Shown piece after piece: positions 38,670-47,318 of a stretch of DNA of 64,000 nt; the stretch's first letter is position 1, and every line of letters starts with the position of its first letter. A program made the position numbers and the translations under genes. The DNA comes from Candidatus Alistipes stercoravium (GTDB lineage Bacteria > Bacteroidota > Bacteroidia > Bacteroidales > Rikenellaceae): the NCBI GenBank assembly GCA_019119615.1, contig DWWQ01000056.1, forward strand, positions 1 through 64,000, in the 5' to 3' direction. The notes beneath the pieces were generated by a model. The model made no database searches and was not told the DNA's origin. It was given only the letters and a program-made list of their open reading frames with translations.

Positions 38670-39875
38670 TCAGCAGAGGCCGAGCGCCTTGCTGCGGGCC
38701 AGCAGGCAGGCACCGATGACGCCGGCGCGCTCGCCAAGCGTCGAGAGCTTGATCTGCGTATCCTTGTAGACGAGCATGAGCGAATACTTGTTCACGGCCG
38801 TGCGGATGGGCAGCATCAGCGACTCCCCGGCCACCGAAAGCAGACCGCCGATAACGATCATCTCGGGGTTGAACATGTTGATCAGTCCGGCGATCGCCTT
38901 GCCCAGCGTATGGCCGACCGACTCGAGGATCTCGATGGCCAGCACATCCTCCTTCAGCACGGCGTCCAGAATATCCTTGAGTGAAATCTCCTCGCCTTTC
39001 TTGAATTTGTCCGAAAGCATCGAGACGCTGCCCTGACGCAGCTTCTCGAGGAACAGCCGGTGCAGGGCCGATCCCGAAGCACCCGTCTCCAGGCATCCCC
39101 GCTTGCCGCAGCGGCAGATGATTTCGTTGTCGAGCAGCGGGAAGTGCCCGAACTCGCCCGAGAATCCCGACTTGCCGTAGAAGACCTTGCCGTCGATGAT
39201 CATGCCGAGGCCCAAGCCCCACGAGGCGTTAATGTAGAGCATCGTCTGCTCGTTGTGCGCATCGCCGTACATGTATTCGCCGTAGGTCGCCGCACGGGTG
39301 TCGTTCTCGATGTATACCGGACAGTCGAGCCGCTCCTCCAGAAGCAGCGTCAGCGGCTGCTCCTCGACGAAAAAGTAGCTGTAACTGTATCCCGTGCGCG
39401 AATTCACGCGGCCCGAAATGTTCACACCCACGGCCAGCACCTTCTCATGGGGAATCTTGTGTCCGTCGATGAAGCCGCGGATCGTCTCGCAGAGGCGGTC
39501 GAACGAGTGCGGATCATTGTTCATTTCGAAATCGACGATCGTATCGCACAACAGCTGCCCCTTGAAATTGACGGCCGCAAGGACCAGCGAGTCGGTGCGG
39601 ATCTCCACACCGATGAAATAGCCCGCATAGGGATTCAGACCGTAGATGTTCGGGCGGCGTCCGCCGGCCGAGCCCTGCTCGCCGAAGTTGTGGACGAAGC
39701 CCTCGTCGATCAGCTCACCGATGAGCTTCGTTACGGTCGGCACGCTCAGATTGACCGCGCGGCTGAGGTCCGTAATGCTCAAATCGCCGCTGAAGATATA
39801 CTGACAGATGATCTGCTGCTTGAGAATCGCATTTTTATTGCCTTCCGTAGCCTGTTTCAGGAACGAACTGGTCAT
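38670..39875 (-). CDS. ROK-family transcriptional repressor (NagC/Mlc/XylR type)
   Basis: 401 residues. The N-terminal winged helix (about 15-75, LSITDLSRAVNLSVPTVTKLIGELIDEGF) marks a regulator rather than a plain sugar kinase. The ROK sugar-binding domain follows, with IENDTRAATYGEY, the zinc site CRCGKRGCLE and the phosphate-like loop NMFNPEMIVIGGLL. It is divergent from susC, 633 bases away, and convergent with GH89. It is the only regulator in the locus; there is no HTCS, SusR or sigma/anti-sigma pair. Repression of the locus lifted by a sugar such as GlcNAc or glucose is inferred. Confidence 0.9.
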   Translation of the reverse strand: MTSSFLKQATEGNKNAILKQQIICQYIFSGDLSITDLSRAVNLSVPTVTKLIGELIDEGFVHNFGEQGSAGGRRPNIYGLNPYAGYFIGVEIRTDSLVLAAVNFKGQLLCDTIVDFEMNNDPHSFDRLCETIRGFIDGHKIPHEKVLAVGVNISGRVNSRTGYSYSYFFVEEQPLTLLLEERLDCPVYIENDTRAATYGEYMYGDAHNEQTMLYINASWGLGLGMIIDGKVFYGKSGFSGEFGHFPLLDNEIICRCGKRGCLETGASGSALHRLFLEKLRQGSVSMLSDKFKKGEEISLKDILDAVLKEDVLAIEILESVGHTLGKAIAGLINMFNPEMIVIGGLLSVAGESLMLPIRTAVNKYSLMLVYKDTQIKLSTLGERAGVIGACLLARSKALGLC

Positions 39876-39889
39876 ATTTCCGTTTTTTT

Positions 39890-39917
39890 AAATTTACCGT
39901 TTGCACAGGTAAAGTTA
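39890..39917 (-). promoter_or_regulatory. candidate ROK operator over the repressor's own promoter
   Basis: AAATTTACC (39890-39898) and GGTAAAGTT (39908-39916) form a 9-base inverted repeat (8 of 9 matching) with a 9-base spacer. It overlaps a minus-strand -7-like box TAACTTTA (39910-39917). The geometry suits a dimeric repressor regulating itself. Confidence 0.45.
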
Positions 39918-40508
39918 ATAATAAAATGCAAAAAGCCAAAAGAAAAACCGAGAAATGCAGGCCAAGAAGAATCGATGCGCCCGATTTTCATCGGACGGAT
40001 CACAAAAATTATGCTATGCCGTTCCGACGCACGTTACAAATTAAAAGACATCTCTTTTGAATAGCCCCACGGATTTACCATCGGCTGTTTCGAAACGAAA
40101 AAATATTATCCAAAATATTTGAAATGAAAACTTTTATTAGTAATTTGCACTCGCATTTGATACCCGGAAGAAACATTTCAGATACGATAACGACTGAATT
40201 GTATGTATTTGTGCGAAACCAAGGCATTGAGAAAAACGGTCTGTCAGGAATCCGTTCCGATCGGCATCCACACCTCTGCGGCGCCTGTTCTGCCGGAACC
40301 GGGCAGGCTGTCCCCCTCCCGGGAGGTCTCTTACAAATCCAAACCTGCTGCCGAAAGACAAATACTCACGAACGAATCATTCCTAATATTTATATATTAA
40401 TTAAAACGACCTACAAAACCAGAGAAAAACAATCAAAGCCAAAATCCGACACATCGAAAAGAGGAGTACGACTCCCGCAGACGAAAACTCAAACCTATTC
40501 TTTAATCT
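39918..40508. other. long AT-richer intergenic region and probable susC leader
   Basis: About 590 bases without a convincing gene; the open frames here have no family similarity. It contains a perfect palindrome GTTTCGAAAC (40087-40096), whose TTTCGAAACGAA (40088-40099) recurs in the GH89 leader. There is a weak promoter-like pair: TTTG at 40118-40121 and TAATTTGC near 40141-40148. It also holds a GC-rich palindrome CCTCCCGGGAGG (40315-40326). If transcription starts near 40150, susC has a leader of roughly 350 bases, long enough for RNA-level control. No known riboswitch was recognised. Confidence 0.5.
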
Positions 40509-43500
40509 ATGAGAACAAATTTCCAAAGCAAAACTTCCGGAATGCGTCGTTTGGTTGAACGCACCGCAGTCCTGCTGGTCCTGCTTTTCGCAGGTTCCGG
40601 AATAGCTATGGCTCAAGGGTTTACCGTTACCGGTCGTGTAACGAACACCGAGGGGGGGGGAATTCCTGGAGCCACCGTTGTCGTAAAGAGCGATAACACC
40701 CGGGGCACCACGACGGATGCCATGGGTGCCTATTCGCTCGAAGTAAAATCCCCGAACGACGTTCTGATCTTCAGCTTCATCGGTTACAAGACCGTCGAAG
40801 TTCCCGTAAACAACCGTACGACCATCAACGTCCAGATGAACGAGGACGCCACCGAGATGGACGAAGTCGTGGTGATCGGTTACGGTACGCAGAAAAAGCA
40901 GTTCCTCGTGGGTTCTGTCTCGCAGGTCTCGAACAAGGAGCTGCTCAAGGCCCCGATGACCAACGTCTCGAACATGATGACCGGTAAACTCCCCGGCATC
41001 ACGAGTATCCAGCGCTCGGGACAGCCCGGAGCCGACGAGACATCCCTTCTGGTCCGCGGTGTCTCGACCTTCAACAACTCGAGCCCGCTCTGTCTGGTGG
41101 ACGGTATCGAACGCATGATCAATACCGTAAACCCGAACGACATTGCCTCGATTACGATCCTCAAGGATGCCGCCACCTCGGCCATCTACGGTGTGCGCGG
41201 CGCCAACGGTGTCATCCTGATCACCACCAAGAGCGGTTCGGAAGGCGCCACGACCATCTCCTATGACGGCTCGGTAACCTTCACCACCAACACGGCCCTT
41301 CCCGAGTTCCTCAACGCCCAGGACTATATCGGCTGGCACAACAAGGCCCGTGAAATGGACGGCCTCGCCCCGATGTGGACTGACGAGGTAATCGCCAAGA
41401 TGAAGGCCGACGGCACCTACGGCGAGACCGACTGGGTCAACAGCCTCTTCAAGGACTACGGCTTCACTCATCAGCACAATATCTCGGCTACGGGCGGAAA
41501 CGACCGCATCAAGCACTACACGAGCGTCGGCCTGATGAATCAGGACGGTATCGTGCCGAATACCTCCTACGACCGTATCAACATCCGCTCGAACATCGAC
41601 GCCAAGATTGCCAAGAACATCAACTTCTCGATGAACGTGAGCGGATTCCGCGAGAACAAGAACGCTCCGGGATACCCCATCACCAATCAGTACGACTTCA
41701 ACCCGATCATGCAGGCCTTCTACACCCTGCCGATCCTGGCCAAGACCTACAAGGGCCTGCCGCAGGGCTACATGAACGGCTCCTATACCCAGCAGCCCAT
41801 CGCCGCCGTCGAGGACAGCGGTTATATCCGCGACACGCGCTGGCAGTTCGAGGGTAGTGCCAAGCTGGAGTACGACTTCAGCAGCATCGAGGCACTGAAG
41901 GGTCTGAAGGCAAGCGTCTTTGTCGCCTACGACTACTCCAACTCGACGAATCGCAACTACAACCGTCCGTTCCCGGTCATGTCCTTCTCGACCACGACCT
42001 TCGAATCGACCGAAACGACCGGTTCGGGTATCAACAAGCTGGGAACCTTCAACAAGTCCGCATCGTGGGGCGACAGCTTTACGGTACGTCCTCAGCTGAC
42101 CTACGAGCGCGAATTCGGCAAGCACAACGTCAGCGGTCTGTTCCTCTACGAGCAGCGCAAGAACTACTCCGAGACGATGACCGGCTACAAGAACGGCTAC
42201 TACTCCGACTATCCGGTCGATCTGTCGCACGGTACGACCTGGGAAGGTATCAACACGCCGGTCAGCGGCTCGTTCGGTGAGACGGGTATCGCCAGCTTCG
42301 CCGGCCGTTTCAGCTACGCCTACGATCGGAAGTACCTCGCCGAATTCACTTTCCGCGCCGACGGCTCCTACAAGTTCGCACCGAAGAACCGCTGGGGATT
42401 CTTCCCCTCGGTAGCCCTCGGCTGGGTCGCTTCGGAGGAGGAGTTCTTCAAGCAGGCCCTTCCGAAGGTGGACTTCTTCAAGATCCGCGCATCGTACGGT
42501 GAGCTGGGCTCGGACGATACGGATGCATGGCTCTACATGCAGTCCTACAAATCGACCGCTCCTTCGTACAGCTATATCGTCGGCGGTACGGGACATACGG
42601 CCTACTACACCTCCAACTACGTCTATGACAACCTGACCTGGTCGCGTACGCACAGCTACAACATCGGTTTCGATCTGAGCGTCTGGGAGGGTAAACTCGG
42701 CATCGAGTTCGACTGGTTCTACAAACTCACGGACCACATCCTCGAGCAGGTGGGCGGCACATATGCTCCCTCGCTGGGCGGCAACGTACCGACCTATATG
42801 AACTCCGGTAAGGTGGACAACCGCGGATTCGAACTCGTGCTCAAGCACCAGAACTCGTTTGCAAGCGGCTGGCGCTACTCGCTGACCGGAAGCCTCTCGT
42901 GGGCACGCAACCGCATCCTCGCCAAGCATCTGGCAGACGATCACCCGATGTACCGCGCCGTCCTCGGCCAGCCGATGGGTTCGGTATACGGCTTCAAGGC
43001 CATCGGCCTCTTCCAGACCGAAGAGCAGATCGCCAATACGCCGACGGCTCCCTCGGGCGAGAAGCGCCTCGGCGACCTGATGTACGCCGATATCAACGGC
43101 GACGGCAAGATCGACAGTTCGAAGGACTTCGTGAAGATCGGCAACAGCTACACCCCCGAGATGAACTTCTCGCTCACGATGGACGTATCCTACAAGAACG
43201 TCTACCTGACGGCTCTGTGGCAGGGCGTAGCCATCTGCTCCTACCAGCTCAGCGCCGCCTACAACAGCGGTGTATTCGACAACACGATGTACACGCGTCC
43301 GTTCTACAGCAACGGTAACGCCCCCTACTACCTCGTGGAGGGTGCATGGCGTGAGGACAACCGCAATGCGGAGTACCCGCGTCTGAGCACGGTGGCCAAC
43401 GGTAACAACGCCTGGCCGTCGTCGTGGTGGGTTCGCAACGGCGCCTACCTGCGTCTGAAGAACCTCCAGATCGGTTACACGCTGCCCATGCACTTGCTCG

Positions 43501-43658
43501 GCAAGGCCGGCATCGAGCGTGTAAACATCTACCTCGCCGGAACCAACCTTCTGACGTTCAGCGCATTCAAGTATGTAGACCCCGAGATGCCGTCGGTGAA
43601 CAACGGTTACTATCCGCAGCAGCGCACCTACAGCGTCGGAGTCAACCTCACCTTCTAA
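40509..43658 (+). CDS. SusC/RagA-type TonB-dependent outer membrane glycan transporter
   Basis: 1049 residues. A signal peptide (to about residue 36) precedes the carboxypeptidase-regulatory-like N-terminal extension (about 37-115, TVTGRVTNTEGGGIPGATVVVKS). A TonB-box region MDEVVVIGYG follows, then the plug (about 130-235, with LVRGVSTFNNSSPLCLVDGIER and DAATSAIYGVRGANGVILITTK). The rest is the 22-strand barrel ending in a C-terminal phenylalanine. With SusD it imports oligosaccharides across the outer membrane. Codons for EGGG contain nine consecutive G (40652-40660), a possible slippage site. SusD follows 21 bases later. Confidence 0.96.
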   Translation: MRTNFQSKTSGMRRLVERTAVLLVLLFAGSGIAMAQGFTVTGRVTNTEGGGIPGATVVVKSDNTRGTTTDAMGAYSLEVKSPNDVLIFSFIGYKTVEVPVNNRTTINVQMNEDATEMDEVVVIGYGTQKKQFLVGSVSQVSNKELLKAPMTNVSNMMTGKLPGITSIQRSGQPGADETSLLVRGVSTFNNSSPLCLVDGIERMINTVNPNDIASITILKDAATSAIYGVRGANGVILITTKSGSEGATTISYDGSVTFTTNTALPEFLNAQDYIGWHNKAREMDGLAPMWTDEVIAKMKADGTYGETDWVNSLFKDYGFTHQHNISATGGNDRIKHYTSVGLMNQDGIVPNTSYDRINIRSNIDAKIAKNINFSMNVSGFRENKNAPGYPITNQYDFNPIMQAFYTLPILAKTYKGLPQGYMNGSYTQQPIAAVEDSGYIRDTRWQFEGSAKLEYDFSSIEALKGLKASVFVAYDYSNSTNRNYNRPFPVMSFSTTTFESTETTGSGINKLGTFNKSASWGDSFTVRPQLTYEREFGKHNVSGLFLYEQRKNYSETMTGYKNGYYSDYPVDLSHGTTWEGINTPVSGSFGETGIASFAGRFSYAYDRKYLAEFTFRADGSYKFAPKNRWGFFPSVALGWVASEEEFFKQALPKVDFFKIRASYGELGSDDTDAWLYMQSYKSTAPSYSYIVGGTGHTAYYTSNYVYDNLTWSRTHSYNIGFDLSVWEGKLGIEFDWFYKLTDHILEQVGGTYAPSLGGNVPTYMNSGKVDNRGFELVLKHQNSFASGWRYSLTGSLSWARNRILAKHLADDHPMYRAVLGQPMGSVYGFKAIGLFQTEEQIANTPTAPSGEKRLGDLMYADINGDGKIDSSKDFVKIGNSYTPEMNFSLTMDVSYKNVYLTALWQGVAICSYQLSAAYNSGVFDNTMYTRPFYSNGNAPYYLVEGAWREDNRNAEYPRLSTVANGNNAWPSSWWVRNGAYLRLKNLQIGYTLPMHLLGKAGIERVNIYLAGTNLLTFSAFKYVDPEMPSVNNGYYPQQRTYSVGVNLTF

Positions 43659-43679
43659 ATTGTCAAAACTACGGAAATC

Positions 43680-45341
43680 ATGAAAAAATCGATATTGATA
43701 ATGGGTCTGGCAGCCGTTCTCGGCGGAAGTTCCTGTTCCGATGTCCTGGATCTGAACCCGGGAGACCGGTTCTCCCCGGCTACGGTCGGGTCGTCGATGA
43801 CTACCGTGGACAACTATGTGCTCGGCCTCTACTCGATCATCAGTACCAGCTCGGAGGTCTACGGAACGAGTTCGCCCAAACTCTCGGATGCCTTCTCCGA
43901 CATTCTGAAGTGCGGCGACTGGGACCAGTACGGCACAAGCTTCAACAAGGCTCTCTTCCAGTCATCGGCCTTCAACAGCACCAGCGCCGGTGCCTTCGAA
44001 TGCTGGGCCTCGCACTACGACCGAATCCGCCGCGAGAACGAGTTCCTGCGCGATGCCCCCGCCTACAAGGATAAGTTCGGCGAGGATTGGATCAACACCC
44101 GCATGGCCGAGGTGCGCTTCTGCCGTGCCTACGCCTACTTCCTGCTCTGCCGCGTCTACGGAGGTGTCATCCTCCGCACCGAGGTGGACGGCCCCGATAA
44201 AAATAACATGGCACGCTCGTCCGAGGAGGATTGCTGGGACTTCATCATCACCGAGCTTCAGGAGCTGGCCCCGATGCTTCCCATGGGCAACAAGGGCACC
44301 GCTGACGACTGGGACAGCTCGAACTACGGACGTGTTACGCAGCAGTCAGCTTACGGCTTTCTGAGCCGCGTGGCCCTCTACGCACAGCGTTGGGACGTAG
44401 CCGTGGATGCCGCCCGCAAGGTGGCCGAGTGCGGTGCCGACCTCGACTGGTCGGGATACGCCAACGTCTTCAACGGCGATCTGCAGAACAACAAGGAGAT
44501 CCTGCTGGCCGTGGATTTCGCTCAGGATGTCATTACGCACCGCTACGATCTGTATGTACGCCCGAGCGGCGACGGCAAGACGAACGGTTATACCCTCTAC
44601 TCGATCTACGCCCCCACGAGCGAGCTGGTGGACAGCTACGAGATGGCCGACGGTACGGAGTTCAGCTGGGAGAAGTATGGCAGCCACCCCTACGAGAACC
44701 GCGAACCGCGTTTCTATGCCACGATCCTCTACAACGGAGCTTCCTGGATGGGCCGCACGATCGAGAGCTATGTCGGCGGTCTGGACGGCTACAAGGAGTA
44801 TGAGGATGCCGGTGCGGCCAATACGACCGTAACGGGTTACTACCTGCGCAAATACCTCAAGAACGACGATACGAGCTGGATCACCCGCTACTCGGACCAA
44901 ACGTGGATCCTGATTCGCTACGCCGAGGTGCTGCTCAACAAGGCCGAGGCACTCGCCGAGCTGAACTGGAGCCAGAACAGCGCCGAGGCGCTGCAGGCCC
45001 TCAACGACGTACGCCGCCGCGTGGGCCTTCCCGCCCGTCAGACGGCTGACAAGGAGCAGTTCATGGAGTACCTGCGCCACGAGCGTATGGTCGAGCTGGC
45101 CGGCGAGGGCTTCCGCTACTGGGATCTGCGCCGCTGGCGCCTGGCTGTGGATGTCATCAACGGCAGCAACGTTCACGGTGTGAAGATCACCAAGAACGCG
45201 GACAACACCTTCACCTATGAGCAGGTGGATGCCGACGCCGGAAACAAGCGTATCTTCTACGAGCGCTACTACCGTTTTGCCATTCCCGAGGACGAGCGCT
45301 CGAAGAACCCGCTCTGCACCAACAACGAGGGATGGGTATAA
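43680..45341 (+). CDS. SusD/RagB-type surface glycan-binding lipoprotein
   Basis: 553 residues. The lipoprotein signal ends at GGSSCSD (Cys19), followed by LDLNPGDRFSPATV typical of SusD N-termini. The helical TPR-like scaffold has RFCRAYAYFLLCRVYGGVIL near residues 145-165, and the conserved C-terminal LRHERMVELAGEGFRYWDLRRWR. It sits as a lid on the SusC barrel and binds the glycan. Its 21-base distance from susC and shared direction make cotranscription certain in practice. Ligand specificity cannot be read from sequence. Confidence 0.95.
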   Translation: MKKSILIMGLAAVLGGSSCSDVLDLNPGDRFSPATVGSSMTTVDNYVLGLYSIISTSSEVYGTSSPKLSDAFSDILKCGDWDQYGTSFNKALFQSSAFNSTSAGAFECWASHYDRIRRENEFLRDAPAYKDKFGEDWINTRMAEVRFCRAYAYFLLCRVYGGVILRTEVDGPDKNNMARSSEEDCWDFIITELQELAPMLPMGNKGTADDWDSSNYGRVTQQSAYGFLSRVALYAQRWDVAVDAARKVAECGADLDWSGYANVFNGDLQNNKEILLAVDFAQDVITHRYDLYVRPSGDGKTNGYTLYSIYAPTSELVDSYEMADGTEFSWEKYGSHPYENREPRFYATILYNGASWMGRTIESYVGGLDGYKEYEDAGAANTTVTGYYLRKYLKNDDTSWITRYSDQTWILIRYAEVLLNKAEALAELNWSQNSAEALQALNDVRRRVGLPARQTADKEQFMEYLRHERMVELAGEGFRYWDLRRWRLAVDVINGSNVHGVKITKNADNTFTYEQVDADAGNKRIFYERYYRFAIPEDERSKNPLCTNNEGWV

Positions 45342-45368
45342 TGTCAATCAAGAAAAAAAGAACTGACT

Positions 45369-45764
45369 ATGAAACTTCGTAAATATCTTGCCGTACTGGC
45401 TGCCGCCGCATTTGCGGTATTTGCTGCGGGGTCGTGCGCCGAGCCCGACGATGAGTTCCTTCACACCGACAGCCGGATCCTCTCGATCGAGATCCAGCCG
45501 GCCGAAGGTGGCGCAGGAATCGCGGGTGTCATCGACGAAACTACGGGAGAGATCTATTTCCCGATTCCCAAGAAAGACCGAGAAAAGTACGACATCACCC
45601 GCCTGATGGTTCGTGCCGAGGTTGAGTACGACACCTTCATCAACCCGTCGCTGACCGGACTGAAGGACCTGTCGGACCGCGACAACCCGTTCACGATCAC
45701 CGTAACGGCCGGAGACAAGGGCTCGCGCACCTATTCGCTCTGGGCCTTCTACACCCGCCGATAA
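45369..45764 (+). CDS. small surface lipoprotein (DUF5018-like)
   Basis: 131 residues. A lipoprotein signal (AVFAAGSCAEPDD) precedes a single beta-rich domain. The spacing of ILSIEIQP, IDETTGEIYFPIPKKDREKYDIT and NPFTITVTAGDKGSRTYSLWAF is that of DUF5018-type immunoglobulin-like domains found just after SusD in many loci. The assignment is from memory of the pattern, not a search. It probably extends a glycan-binding apparatus on the cell surface. It is 27 bases after susD and 36 before the next lipoprotein gene. Confidence 0.75.
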   Translation: MKLRKYLAVLAAAAFAVFAAGSCAEPDDEFLHTDSRILSIEIQPAEGGAGIAGVIDETTGEIYFPIPKKDREKYDITRLMVRAEVEYDTFINPSLTGLKDLSDRDNPFTITVTAGDKGSRTYSLWAFYTRR

Positions 45765-45800
45765 CCCCCAAGTACTAACAAAAACAACAAAAAAACCGAT

Positions 45801-47162
45801 ATGAAAACCTTATTGAAATCCCTCGCTTACGCCGCGCTCGCCGGATTCCTTCTGACCGGATGCTCGGATGACGACACCACGCCCAAGGGCGAAGACGTGG
45901 AACGCGGCGACAAGGCCTGCCGCATCGAAACCTTCATTCTGAACCTCGACAGCGAGACGACGCTCACCGGAGACGTCTACGACTACGACAAGTCGATCGA
46001 CCTGGCCTACACCACCGATCAGCTGGAGCTGATGAAGTCCGCCACGGCTACGCTCACCCTCTCGGAAGGCGCCACCGTATCGCCCGATCCTTCGCAGCCG
46101 GCAGACTACACGCAGCCCATATCGTTCACCGTAACGGCCAAGGACGGGAAGACGACCCGCACCTACACGACCAAGCCCGTGGAGAAGGTGGTAGAACTCT
46201 ACACGAAGGTTGAAGCCGCCCTCTCGAAGACCACGACCGAAATGGGCCTCGGCTCCGTAACCACCAGCGCATCGGAGTACAAGTTCATCGGTGTCAGCGG
46301 CGACAAACTCGTCATCGGCACGAAGGTATTCGACTACAAGACCTTTGCCGCCGTCGGCGAACTGAACATGACCGGATACTCCGATCAGAAGCTGACCGGC
46401 ATGGCCAACGACCATGCAGGCAACCTGATTGCCGCCGTTACCCCGACCGGTGAGGGTACGCCTCCGACGACCATCATCTGCTGGCGGAACGGCTGGGACC
46501 AGGCTCCTTCGGAGTACATCAAGTCCGAGACGAGCTTCATCGGCAAACTGATCTCCGCAGGCGGTAACATCTTCGAGGGTCAGGCTATCGTAAGCGCCAT
46601 GGGCGGAACCGGCCCTGCAGGAGCTCACTTCGTATTCGAGCGTCTGGACGGCAATGCCAACGGCTTCCACGCCGTGGAGACCAAGCACCCGTCGAACGAC
46701 GGTAACTGGTCGCAGATGATCTCGCCCTGCTCGAGCGATCCGCTGGGCACCTGGTTCATGTTCGAATCGGTTGCTGGCGGTTCCGAGATCTACACCTGGA
46801 CCGGATGGTCGGCTCCCAACTCGATCTCCATGACGCAGATCCCGGGTGTGCTCTCCGGCAAGGGCCCGGCCAACTGGGGTAACTTCACGCTGGGTGCGAT
46901 CCGCGGCTTCACCTACAACGATACGGCATATGCAGCCATCGTAACCGCCGGATGGCCCGAAACCTATATCTCGATCGTCAATAAGGACGGTGAGTTCCTG
47001 CTCAACCCCAACGACACCATCACGACCGCTCCTCACACGGGATCCGAGGCGATCATGCAGATCACCTATGCATACGACGAGGAGAAGAACGAAGGCTATG
47101 TCTTTGTTCTCGAGCCCGGTGTATTCGTGAAGAGCTGGAAGCTGACCGTTGCAGCCGAGTAA
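45801..47162 (+). CDS. surface lipoprotein with DUF5018-like and DUF4623-like domains
   Basis: 453 residues. The lipoprotein signal ends FLLTGCSDDD. A first beta domain (about 30-125, ending FTVTAKDGKTTRTYTTKP) resembles the preceding protein. The C-terminal 320 residues form a repetitive beta-sheet domain that I tentatively class as DUF4623, perhaps propeller-like (LTGMANDHAGNLIAAVTPTG, GAIRGFTYNDTAYAAIVTAGW). It is likely a surface glycan-binding protein in the SusE/SusF position. No catalytic signature is visible. A 17-pair hairpin follows its stop codon. Confidence 0.7.
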   Translation: MKTLLKSLAYAALAGFLLTGCSDDDTTPKGEDVERGDKACRIETFILNLDSETTLTGDVYDYDKSIDLAYTTDQLELMKSATATLTLSEGATVSPDPSQPADYTQPISFTVTAKDGKTTRTYTTKPVEKVVELYTKVEAALSKTTTEMGLGSVTTSASEYKFIGVSGDKLVIGTKVFDYKTFAAVGELNMTGYSDQKLTGMANDHAGNLIAAVTPTGEGTPPTTIICWRNGWDQAPSEYIKSETSFIGKLISAGGNIFEGQAIVSAMGGTGPAGAHFVFERLDGNANGFHAVETKHPSNDGNWSQMISPCSSDPLGTWFMFESVAGGSEIYTWTGWSAPNSISMTQIPGVLSGKGPANWGNFTLGAIRGFTYNDTAYAAIVTAGWPETYISIVNKDGEFLLNPNDTITTAPHTGSEAIMQITYAYDEEKNEGYVFVLEPGVFVKSWKLTVAAE

Positions 47163-47172
47163 GACCTCTTCT

Positions 47173-47215
47173 TCGGGAAAATGCTGTCTGCACGGCGGAC
47201 GGCGTTTTCCCGAAA
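47173..47215 (+). terminator. long hairpin between binding-protein and hydrolase genes
   Basis: A 17-pair stem (47173-47189 with 47199-47215, two G-U pairs) has a 9-base loop and no T-tract. It could be a partial terminator or a 3' stabiliser of the susCD-side transcript. Confidence 0.55.
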
Positions 47216-47318
47216 CCCTTTACAATCCGCGTTTTTCCGGCCCGGGGCCGCACCCGGCCGGAGAGATGCGGATCTTTTGAAATAGCAAATCCGATTCATG
47301 TATCAGTTAGTTAGGTTT

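Noticed and set aside
40124-40558. Open frame of 144 codons overlapping the susC start
   Set aside because: Low-complexity, no recognisable domain, and it overlaps the susC signal peptide; treated as non-coding leader.
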